From CAYVOX01 sp964453035 (GTDB lineage Bacteria > Chloroflexota > Anaerolineae > Anaerolineales > Anaerolineaceae), in contig CAYVOX010000044.1 in NCBI GenBank assembly GCA_964453035.1, positions 1-21,524 on the forward strand: DNA of 21,524 nt. The letters run 5' to 3'. Positions 15,713-21,524 of the stretch are shown here, one piece after another. The notes under the pieces were generated by a model. The model had not been told where the DNA came from, made no database searches, and worked only from the letters and a program-made list of their open reading frames with translations. The stretch's first letter is position 1. Every line of letters begins with the position of its first letter. Position numbers and translations under genes: made by a program.

Positions 15713-16402
15713 ATGGCACAACCCGGCAAACCTGATAGAGCGCCTTGCGCTTTTATCTTTGTAAACGGGCGGCTGCCCAGCCTGAAAGCCGCCCGTGCCA
15801 TGCTGCAACCCGAAGACTGGCTGGTGGCAGCGGATGGCGGCGCACGCCACCTGGCGAAATTGGGTTTGACCCCGCACCTGGTGGTGGGGGATATGGATTC
15901 GCTTTCAGCGGCGGACCTGGAGAGGCTGGAACAGGCGGGGGTTAAATTGCTGCGCTTCCCCCGCCAGAAGGATGAAACCGACCTCGAACTGGCCCTGCAG
16001 GTGGTGATTAAGGGCGGGTGGAGGCGCGTGCGGATTATCGGCGCGCTGGGCGGACGCTTTGACCAGATGCTTGCCAACCTGGCGCTGCTCACGCAGCCGC
16101 TGCCTGTGGGGGTTGACTTGCGTCTGGATGACGGCGTTGAAGAGGTGTTCATCATCCGCAGCCAGGCGCAGGTTGAGGGGAAGCGGGGGGATGTGGTTTC
16201 TCTGCTGCCCCAGGGAGGGTCTGTCGGTGGGGTGGTGACGGAAGGGCTGCGCTACCCACTGAACGGCGAGACGCTCTATGCTCACCGCACGCGCGGGGTG
16301 AGCAATGAGATGCTGGTGGAGATCGCCAGTGTACGGATTGCTAGCGGAGCGCTGGTGTGCGTTCACCGCCGCAAACAGGTAAATTCACACGTAAGGACCT
16401 GA
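15713..16402 (+). CDS. thiN: Thiamine pyrophosphokinase
   Basis: A 229-residue cytosolic enzyme that transfers pyrophosphate from ATP to thiamine to make TPP. Family motifs are present: VAADGGARHL (38-47), LVVGDMDSL (57-64), the KDETDLELAL stretch (86-95) with acidic metal-binding residues, GALGGRFDQMLANL (110-123) and TRGVSNE (193-199). Length fits the ThiN/TPK family (about 210-230). The ATG at 15713 directly follows the terminator T-run and has GGAGGG 8 nt upstream; an in-frame TTG at 15674 lies inside the riboswitch and is rejected. As first gene behind the TPP riboswitch and ahead of a thiamine transporter, it points to thiamine salvage from outside the cell. Confidence 0.92.
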   Translation: MAQPGKPDRAPCAFIFVNGRLPSLKAARAMLQPEDWLVAADGGARHLAKLGLTPHLVVGDMDSLSAADLERLEQAGVKLLRFPRQKDETDLELALQVVIKGGWRRVRIIGALGGRFDQMLANLALLTQPLPVGVDLRLDDGVEEVFIIRSQAQVEGKRGDVVSLLPQGGSVGGVVTEGLRYPLNGETLYAHRTRGVSNEMLVEIASVRIASGALVCVHRRKQVNSHVRT

Positions 16403-16410
16403 CCCCTGGT

Positions 16411-16430
16411 CCCTTCCCTTAAGGGAGGGG
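16411..16430. repeat. Inverted repeat between thiN and the thiamine-binding protein gene
   Basis: CCCTTCCC (16411-16418) and GGGAGGGG (16423-16430) form an 8-bp stem (one G-T pair) with a TTAA loop, 8 nt after the thiN stop. On the plus strand it is followed by AAAAAC rather than a T-run, so it is not a standard terminator. It could be a stability or processing hairpin, or a copy of a dispersed palindrome; a single copy in this window cannot tell. Confidence 0.5.
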
Positions 16431-16512
16431 AAAAACAGTTGTTCAATTCTCCCAAATTAAATGAAAAATGGTTCGTGATGTGTTTTGGCGTAACAACAAT
16501 TATGGAGGCCAT

Positions 16513-17568
16513 ATGTTGAGAAAAATCTGGATGGTTCTGGCGCTTTTAGTCCTGGTGGTAACCGGTTGCGCTCCGGCGGCGCAGCCCATAGCCGGGCCGG
16601 TGACCGTCACGGTCATGGTGCATGATTCTTTTGCGGTGAGCGAGGCGGTGGTCAAAGCGTTTGAGAAGCAGGCCAACCTCAAATTGACCTTCATCCCCTC
16701 TGGTGATGCCGGCGCCATGATTAACCGCGCCGTGTTGACCCGCGATGCGCCACAGGCAGATGTAATTTACGGCGTGGATAACACGTTCCTCTCCCGCGCG
16801 CTTGAGGCGCAGATTTTTGAGCCGTATGTATCGCCGCTGCTCAAAACCATCCCTGAGAGCTTCAAACTCGACCCGCAAAATCGCGCCCTGCCTGTGGATT
16901 ACGGTGATGTGTGCATCAACTTTGACAAAGCCTACTTTGCCCGCAAAGGATTGGCCCTGCCGGATTCACTGGCGGCGCTGGCCCAGCCCGCTTATAAGGG
17001 GCTGCTGGTAGTGGAAAACCCTGCTACTTCCTCTCCGGGACTGGCTTTTTTGATGGCGACGATCGCCTATTTTGGCCCTGAAAAATACCTGGAATACTGG
17101 AAAACGCTGCAAGCCAATGGACTGGTGGTGGCCAATGACTGGGAAACAGCCTACTATACGCATTTCAGCGGGTCATCCGGGCAGGGCGCGCAGCCGATGG
17201 TGGTGTCATACGGCAGCAGCCCGGCAGCGGAGGTTGTCTTTGCCAAAGAGCCGCCCGCGGATGCGCCCACGGCTTCGCTGGTGGCAGACGGCATGTGCTT
17301 CAGGCAGGTAGAATTTGCGGGGATTCTCAAAGGCACCAAACAGCGCGCCGCAGCTGAAAAGGTGGTTGATTTTCTGCTGGGGACGACCTTCCAGGAGGAT
17401 ATGCCGCTGCAAATGTTTGTTTACCCGGTCAATTCGTTGGCGAAACTGCCCGAGGTGTTTGTAAAGCATGCCCAGATCCCGCAGAAACCGGCCACGCTGG
17501 CTCCGGATGAGATTGCTCGCGGGCGGGATGGCTGGATCCAGGCATGGAAGGAAGCGGTACTGAAGTGA
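16513..17568 (+). CDS. thiB: Thiamine ABC transporter substrate-binding lipoprotein
   Basis: A 351-residue periplasmic-binding protein of the ThiB/TbpA type. It has a lipoprotein signal peptide: a basic start, hydrophobic residues 6-16 and the lipobox VTGC with Cys19 as the acylated residue, so it is anchored outside the membrane. Typical ThiB segments follow: LPVDYGDVCINFDKAYF, VVENPATSSPGLAFL, a WETAYYTHFSGSSGQGAQP region and VVSYGSSPAAEV. It captures thiamine (or its phosphates) and hands it to the permease. Start ATG 16513 has TGGAGG just upstream; a 15-residue extension to 16468 lacks the signal-peptide form. It is 110 nt after thiN and overlaps the permease gene, so it shares the TPP-controlled transcript. 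Confidence 0.9.
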   Translation: MLRKIWMVLALLVLVVTGCAPAAQPIAGPVTVTVMVHDSFAVSEAVVKAFEKQANLKLTFIPSGDAGAMINRAVLTRDAPQADVIYGVDNTFLSRALEAQIFEPYVSPLLKTIPESFKLDPQNRALPVDYGDVCINFDKAYFARKGLALPDSLAALAQPAYKGLLVVENPATSSPGLAFLMATIAYFGPEKYLEYWKTLQANGLVVANDWETAYYTHFSGSSGQGAQPMVVSYGSSPAAEVVFAKEPPADAPTASLVADGMCFRQVEFAGILKGTKQRAAAEKVVDFLLGTTFQEDMPLQMFVYPVNSLAKLPEVFVKHAQIPQKPATLAPDEIARGRDGWIQAWKEAVLK

Positions 17569-19253
17569 TCTCGGCTGCAAGATGGCGCAGGTGGAAGGAC
17601 CGGGTGGTTAGCAGCGCGGGTTTTTGGCTGTGGCTGCTGCCGCTGGCTTTCCTTTCGGTATTCTTCTTCTATCCGCTTGCCACGGTGTTCGGCCTGGCTG
17701 GCGAGAGCCTGACCCAGAACATATGGCAGGTGGTGGGATCGCCGCTGGCGTTTACCATCTGGCAGGCGGGGCTTTCCACGCTGCTGACGCTGCTGGTGGG
17801 GCTGCCCTCGGCATACCTGTTTGCCCGGTTCTCCTTCCCGGGCAAGGGGCTGCTGCGTATTTTAACCACCGTGCCCTTCATCCTGCCGACGGTGGTGGTG
17901 GCTGCCGGGTTGAGCGCGCTGCTGGGGCCGCGCGGGTGGGTGAATATGGGGTTGATGCAGCTCTTCGGGTTGGAAAACCCGCCCATTCAGTTTATAAACA
18001 CGCTGGGAGCTATCCTGCTGGCGCACGTTTTTTACAACACCACCATTGTCATCCGCCTGGTGGGCAGCGCATGGGCGCAGCTTGACTCCCGGCTGGAACA
18101 TGCGGCGCGGGTTCTGGGGGCATCTCCGCTGCGCACTACGCTGGAGGTCACCTTTCCTCTGCTGCGCCCGGCCATCCTGGCGGCGGCTTTGCTGGTTTTC
18201 CTGTTTGATTTCACCAGTTTTGGGGTTGTACTGTTGCTGGGCGGCCCGCGTTTTGCCACCCTTGAAGTGGAAATTTACACCCAGGCCATGTCAATGCTCA
18301 ATTTGCCGGCAGCGGGGTTGCTTTCAGCCATTCAGCTGGGCTGTACGCTGCTGCTGACGGTGCTTTACCAGCGGGTTAACAGAGGGCGGAGCGTCCCGCT
18401 CATACCGCGGCTCAAGGGCGAGGGGACGCGCCCGGCGCGAACATGGCGCGAGCGGCTTTTTGCGGCGAGCATGGTGCTGCTGTTGGTAATATTGATGGCG
18501 CTGCCCCTGGCAGCCCTGGTGGGCCGCTCGGTGGCACGGTTGGAGGCGGAGCGGGGACAGCGCGAGACGGTTCAAACCGCGCTGACGCTGGATTACTACG
18601 CAGAACTGTTCACCAACCGGCGCGGATCGCTGTTCTATGTGCCGCCCCTGGCGGCGCTGCAGAACTCCCTCAGCTATGCGGGCACCACCGTTCTGATTGC
18701 GCTGACGCTTGGCACGCTTGCAGCGGCTGCACTCAATCGCAGGGGAAGGGTAAATCGTTGGTTGGATGCGCTCTTGATGCTTCCATTGGGGGCTTCGGCG
18801 GTGACGCTGGGGCTGGGGTATATTGTGGTTTTCAACCGCCCTCCGCTGCAGTTAAGCGCCTTTCCGCTGCTGGTGCCGGTTGCGCACAGCCTGGTGGCGC
18901 TGCCTTTTGTGGTGCGCACCATGCAGCCTGCCATGGCTTCCATCCCGGAGAATTTACGCCAGGCGGCGCGCGTGCTGGGGGCTTCTCCGTGGCGGGTGTG
19001 GTGGGAAGTGGATTTCCCCATTCTGGCGCGTGCCGGGCTGGTCAGCGCCATCTTTGCGTTCACCATCTCGCTGGGAGAATTTGGCGCCACCAGCTTTTTG
19101 GCCCGTCCCGAGATGCCAACGCTGCCAGTCGCCATTTACCGCTTTCTCTCACAGCCGGGCGCGCTCAATTACGGGCAGGCACTGGCTATGGCGGTCATCC
19201 TTATGGTGGTATGCGGGCTGGCAGTGGCTGCCATTGACCGCCTGGAGCGCTAA
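17565..19253 (+). CDS. thiP: Thiamine ABC transporter permease, fused two-domain type
   Basis: A 562-residue inner-membrane protein with about 12 membrane helices, made of two MetI-type permease domains in one chain, as in ThiP and FbpB. Each half carries an EAA loop for docking the ATPase: EHAARVLGASPLRTTLEVTFP (about 178-198) and RQAARVLGASPWRVWWEVDFP (about 465-485). A linker of about 60 basic residues joins the halves near 18380-18480. The GTG at 17565 overlaps the thiB stop in a GTGA junction, with GGAAGGAAG upstream; the ATG at 17544 is the alternative and would overlap by 25 nt. No ATPase (ThiQ) follows: the next gene is on the other strand and overlaps this stop codon. The ATPase must be encoded elsewhere. 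Confidence 0.88.
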   Translation: MISAARWRRWKDRVVSSAGFWLWLLPLAFLSVFFFYPLATVFGLAGESLTQNIWQVVGSPLAFTIWQAGLSTLLTLLVGLPSAYLFARFSFPGKGLLRILTTVPFILPTVVVAAGLSALLGPRGWVNMGLMQLFGLENPPIQFINTLGAILLAHVFYNTTIVIRLVGSAWAQLDSRLEHAARVLGASPLRTTLEVTFPLLRPAILAAALLVFLFDFTSFGVVLLLGGPRFATLEVEIYTQAMSMLNLPAAGLLSAIQLGCTLLLTVLYQRVNRGRSVPLIPRLKGEGTRPARTWRERLFAASMVLLLVILMALPLAALVGRSVARLEAERGQRETVQTALTLDYYAELFTNRRGSLFYVPPLAALQNSLSYAGTTVLIALTLGTLAAAALNRRGRVNRWLDALLMLPLGASAVTLGLGYIVVFNRPPLQLSAFPLLVPVAHSLVALPFVVRTMQPAMASIPENLRQAARVLGASPWRVWWEVDFPILARAGLVSAIFAFTISLGEFGATSFLARPEMPTLPVAIYRFLSQPGALNYGQALAMAVILMVVCGLAVAAIDRLER

Positions 19254-19597
19254 AGCTCTCCAAAGATGAACCAGCTGCCCATGCGATCGGAGCTATCCTT
19301 AGGGGCGCGGTCGTAATAGATGACGAACACCCGCCCGCCTTCCGTTTCAACTTCAAAGCTAAAACGCCCCACACCCCAGGAACCGCGTCGCGATGCCACT
19401 GTGGCATGTCCGGGCTGCATGTTTTTTGCCATGCGTCCTTTACGGGTGTAATCCACCCATTCGCTGAGCAGCTGCCGGATGCGATAGGTTTCTCCGCGCC
19501 ACACAAAGCCGTTCGGGCAGGGTGGGGTCTTCTGGTAGGTGGGCAGCGAGTCGAAGACGGCCTGGATGGGTTCAACGAATAAGTGAGTGAGTTTCAT
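19250..19597 (-). CDS. DUF6504-like small protein
   Basis: A 115-residue protein of unknown function. The NGFVWRGETYRIRQLLSEWVD core (about 29-49), followed by strands such as FSFEVETEGGRVFVIYYD and ending in GSWFIFGEL, matches the pattern I know for DUF6504 proteins (P.xFxWRGxxYxVxxVLxxW). In Actinobacteria these are often found near error-prone polymerase genes; that link is from memory. It starts 21 nt after the radical-SAM gene stop, so the two likely form one transcript. Its TAG stop overlaps the thiP TAA stop by 3 nt in a convergent arrangement. Confidence 0.6.
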   Translation of the reverse strand: MKLTHLFVEPIQAVFDSLPTYQKTPPCPNGFVWRGETYRIRQLLSEWVDYTRKGRMAKNMQPGHATVASRRGSWGVGRFSFEVETEGGRVFVIYYDRAPKDSSDRMGSWFIFGEL

Positions 19598-19618
19598 GGT
19601 TTGGGTTGAGGGAAAGGG

Positions 19619-20809
19619 TTACCAATCTGCCAGAGGAATTTGCCGGGGGAGGGGGCTGCCATCCAGAAGGATGAAAGGCGCGGCGCGAGTGGGGCGCACG
19701 CCGATGGCTTTAAGATCCTCGATATGGCGCAGGGTGTTTTTCCGCCGCGCTGCGATGATGGCTTTAGCGCTGCGCGGGCCGATCCCGGGGATGCGCAGCA
19801 ACTGGTGCATATCGGCGTGGTTGATTTCCACCGGGGCATGCGACAGGTTAGCCTGTGCCCACGCCAGTTTGGGGTCAATTTCGATGGGGAGGCTGCCAGC
19901 GGGGCTGAAGGGCAGGTCTTCAATGGTGAAGCCGTAATCGCGCAGCAGGAAGTCCGCCTGGTAAAGGCGATTCTGGCGCCAGGGATTGACAGCGGGTAGG
20001 TTTTCAAACGGCGTATCCGGTACAGGTTTAAAGCCCGAAAAGTACACGCGCGCCAGGCGCAGTTTTTGGTGCAGGTATTCAGAGGTGTGGAGCAGCTCCA
20101 GGTCGGTTTCACTGGCGCCGCCGGCTACAAATTGGGTGCAGGAGGAGGGCCAGTGCTGGTTCCAGCCGAGGTGGGGGGGCTGAGCGCGGCGGATTTCTTC
20201 GATCCAGCGAAGAGGTTGGAGTAGCTCTTCCAGGAAGATTTTTTGCGGCGCCAGGCGCGCCAGGCTGGCGGTGGTGGGAGCTTCCAGATTGACGGAGACG
20301 CGGTCTGCCAGCTTCATAGCCTGCTCCACCTGGGCATGCTGCGAGCCGGGCATCACCTTGAGGTGCAGGTAACCGCGAAAATTTAGTTTTTTGCGTAGAA
20401 TCTCGGCGGTGGCAAGCAGCTTATCCTGGGTGCGGATGCCGCCCCCGGCTACGCCTGAGGAGAGGAAAATGCCCTCGACCACGCCGCCGTTGAACAGGCG
20501 CATGAAGGATTGGGCCATTTCCTCGGGGGTGAAGGTCAGGCGGCGGAAGTCTCGACCGGCGCGGAAGGCGCAGTAGTTGCAGTTGCGCTCGCAGGCAGAG
20601 GTGAGCACGCTCTTGAGTAATTTGATTTGCCTGCCGTTGGGCAGCGTGGCATGCGAGACGGGCAAATCCGCAATCGAGCATCGTTCGCGGCGCGCTTGAG
20701 GCAGGTCGGTTGCGGCGGAATCAGTTTCCAGCGGAGGTTTGGGGGTTTCCTCCGCTGGTTCAACATCCATGAATTGGCCCAGATCCACCAGCTTATTAAG
20801 GCTGTCCAT
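19619..20809 (-). CDS. Radical SAM protein with helix-hairpin-helix, putative DNA modification/repair
   Basis: A 396-residue protein. The radical SAM cluster motif CERNCNYC places the 4Fe-4S ligands at Cys73, Cys77 and Cys80, in a TIM-barrel-like region that continues with GGGIRTQDK and VSVNLEAPT. The C-terminal 60 residues carry a helix-hairpin-helix (LLRIPGIGPRSAKAII, about 337-352), a non-specific DNA-binding element. This fits the 'putative DNA modification/repair radical SAM' family (TIGR03916-like, about 400 residues), usually paired with a uracil-DNA-glycosylase-linked partner (TIGR03915); that partner is not present here. The ATG at 20809 lies 6 nt after a TACAAT box, so the mRNA is probably leaderless; ATG 20770 is a weaker alternative. 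Confidence 0.85.
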   Translation of the reverse strand: MDSLNKLVDLGQFMDVEPAEETPKPPLETDSAATDLPQARRERCSIADLPVSHATLPNGRQIKLLKSVLTSACERNCNYCAFRAGRDFRRLTFTPEEMAQSFMRLFNGGVVEGIFLSSGVAGGGIRTQDKLLATAEILRKKLNFRGYLHLKVMPGSQHAQVEQAMKLADRVSVNLEAPTTASLARLAPQKIFLEELLQPLRWIEEIRRAQPPHLGWNQHWPSSCTQFVAGGASETDLELLHTSEYLHQKLRLARVYFSGFKPVPDTPFENLPAVNPWRQNRLYQADFLLRDYGFTIEDLPFSPAGSLPIEIDPKLAWAQANLSHAPVEINHADMHQLLRIPGIGPRSAKAIIAARRKNTLRHIEDLKAIGVRPTRAAPFILLDGSPLPRQIPLADW

Positions 20810-20815
20810 ATCCTT

Positions 20816-20844
20816 ATTGTAGAACTTTAGTTCTGAAAGGTCAA
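20816..20844 (-). promoter_or_regulatory. Leaderless promoter with GAAC-N4-GTTC operator (SOS-box-like)
   Basis: On the minus strand TTGACC (20844-20839) and TACAAT (20821-20816) are 17 nt apart. Transcription should start at or within 2 nt of the ATG at 20809. The spacer contains the inverted repeat AGAACT-N2-AGTTCT (20834-20821). Its GAAC-N4-GTTC core has the layout of the Gram-positive LexA/DinR box, although the central four bases do not follow the Bacillus preference. Confidence 0.6.
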
Positions 20845-20911
20845 GAGGTTAAAACGTCGTGTGGTGGCATTTTCCGGTGGAGGTGCGCCGTACCAGAGCC
20901 ATATTGCGAAG

Positions 20912-21484
20912 TTACTCCACTCGCCAGTACAAACCGCCGCCGCCTTCGCGTTCCATCATGTGGTATTCAATGAAAGACCTGCGGAGTAAGGCGGTATCCT
21001 CGTTGTAGCGCAAGAGGATTTCGTTGACTTGCTTTTCAGTGTAGCGCACGCCGGGCTCAAAGGCCAGAAGGGCATGCCGCAGAAGGACGAGAAATTTCTT
21101 CTCCTGGGTGGGGAAGGCTTTGATGGAGCCATCCGGGTTGGTGAAGGATTTGAGTACTTTACGTTCAAAGGCGTCTCGGTCAACCTCGGCGGAGAGCCCG
21201 GTGAGGTTCTCCTTTTTGAGGATGGTTTCAGCCATGCCCTGCAGTGCTTCCGTCTCAAGGGAGTAGTAGTGAGAATGCCTGTCAACGCGGGCGCTGACCA
21301 GACCAGCCTGTTCCAGGCGCGCAAGGTGGTGAGAGGTGGTGGAAGCGCTCAAGCCAACCAGGGCGGCAAGCTCCTCGACGGTGTGAGGCTGCCGGGCGAG
21401 CAAACCGACGAGCTTGAGGCGGTTAGCATCGGCAAGCGCTTTAAAGAATTCGAGCAGTTGAGCGTTCAGTTGTTCCTGAGTCAT
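20912..21484 (-). CDS. ArsR-family transcriptional regulator with C-terminal DUF2087
   Basis: A 190-residue regulator. Residues about 5-90 form an ArsR-type winged helix: FFKALADANRLKLVGLLAR, then the recognition helix region LSASTTSHHLARLEQAGLV and wing VDRHSHYYSL. There is no obvious metal-binding Cys motif (ELCVCDL is absent), so it is probably not a metal sensor. Residues about 110-190 fit DUF2087: FTNPDGSIKAFPTQEKKFLVLLRHALLAFEPGVRYTEKQVNEILLRYNEDTALLRRSFIEYHMMER...YWR. ATG 21484 has AGGAGA 5 nt upstream. It lies about 100 nt upstream of the radical-SAM gene on the same strand, but that gene has its own promoter. Targets unknown. Confidence 0.88.
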   Translation of the reverse strand: MTQEQLNAQLLEFFKALADANRLKLVGLLARQPHTVEELAALVGLSASTTSHHLARLEQAGLVSARVDRHSHYYSLETEALQGMAETILKKENLTGLSAEVDRDAFERKVLKSFTNPDGSIKAFPTQEKKFLVLLRHALLAFEPGVRYTEKQVNEILLRYNEDTALLRRSFIEYHMMEREGGGGLYWRVE

Positions 21485-21501
21485 GGTTATCTCCTGTTGA
21501 G

Positions 21502-21524
21502 GTTATAAATTCGATACATATCAA
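21502..21524 (-). promoter_or_regulatory. Partial promoter and possible autoregulatory operator of the ArsR gene
   Basis: On the minus strand a TATAAC box (21507-21502) precedes the AGGAGA by a suitable distance. The 17 nt upstream of it reach exactly the window end, so the -35 cannot be seen. This spacer contains GATA-N2-TATC (21522-21513), a short palindrome placed where a repressor could block the polymerase. Confidence 0.35.

Noticed and set aside
16411..16430. Intrinsic terminator after thiN
   Set aside because: The stem is good, but on the plus strand it is followed by A-rich sequence, and thiB and thiP have no clear promoter of their own.
18443..19237. A 264-codon plus-strand frame within the permease gene
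   Set aside because: Gly/Ala-rich shadow of the permease; the permease frame has membrane helices and both EAA loops.
19244..19261. Terminator at the convergent thiP/DUF6504 stop codons
   Set aside because: A short stem with one mismatch and no T-run on either strand.
1..21524. CRISPR arrays, insertion sequences, prophage, tRNA or rRNA genes
   Set aside because: No regular direct repeats, transposase or integrase motifs, or cloverleaf/rRNA signatures were seen on either strand.

Overview
The window reads as a chromosomal segment of a moderately GC-rich bacterium, most likely a member of the Chloroflexota (Anaerolineae-like). That placement is an inference from gene content: a DUF4388/PATAN protein beside a CvnD-like GTPase, a very large multi-GAF histidine kinase, an orphan XPB/Ssl2-like helicase-associated protein, an ArsR-DUF2087 regulator and a TPP-riboswitch thiamine operon. 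No rRNA, tRNA, transposase, integrase or CRISPR array is visible. Coding density is high; the longest non-coding stretches (about 190 bp) are a divergent promoter region and a riboswitch.

Layout. (1) 1-300: the 3' end of an unrecognised Cys-rich gene, then two hairpins that can terminate transcription from both sides. (2) 303-3159, minus strand: an orphan helicase-associated protein followed by an alpha-oxoamine synthase (kbl-like). (3) 3160-3349: a divergent control region with a near-consensus promoter for the plus strand; its 17-nt spacer contains a C8 tract. (4) 3350-15523, plus strand: nine closely packed genes. In order they are PATAN-wHTH protein, small GTPase, alpha/beta hydrolase, V4R sensor, left-handed beta-helix protein, REC-degenerate GGDEF protein, 1969-residue histidine kinase with about eight GAF domains, single-domain REC protein, and a second alpha/beta hydrolase whose catalytic serine is replaced by glycine. 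(5) 15532-19253, plus strand: a promoter, TPP riboswitch and terminator, then thiamine pyrophosphokinase, a thiamine-binding lipoprotein and a fused two-domain permease; no ATPase gene follows. (6) 19250-20809, minus strand: a DUF6504-like protein and a radical-SAM/HhH putative DNA-repair protein, driven by a promoter that carries a GAAC-N4-GTTC palindrome and appears to give a leaderless mRNA. (7) 20912-21484, minus strand: an ArsR-DUF2087 regulator.

How the parts may work together. The nine-gene block is the most unusual part. It looks like a signalling module in which a multi-input kinase and two receiver proteins are co-expressed with a Ras/MglA/CvnD-type GTPase, a PATAN protein that may be its partner, a small-molecule-binding V4R protein and a pair of paralogous active and inactive hydrolases. 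It resembles Streptomyces conservons (kinase plus CvnD GTPase plus a wHTH protein), but with different partners. The thiamine block is a conventional TPP-controlled salvage operon with a compact expression platform in which the terminator stem also contains the Shine-Dalgarno sequence. The radical-SAM/DUF6504 pair looks like a possibly damage-inducible DNA-repair unit.
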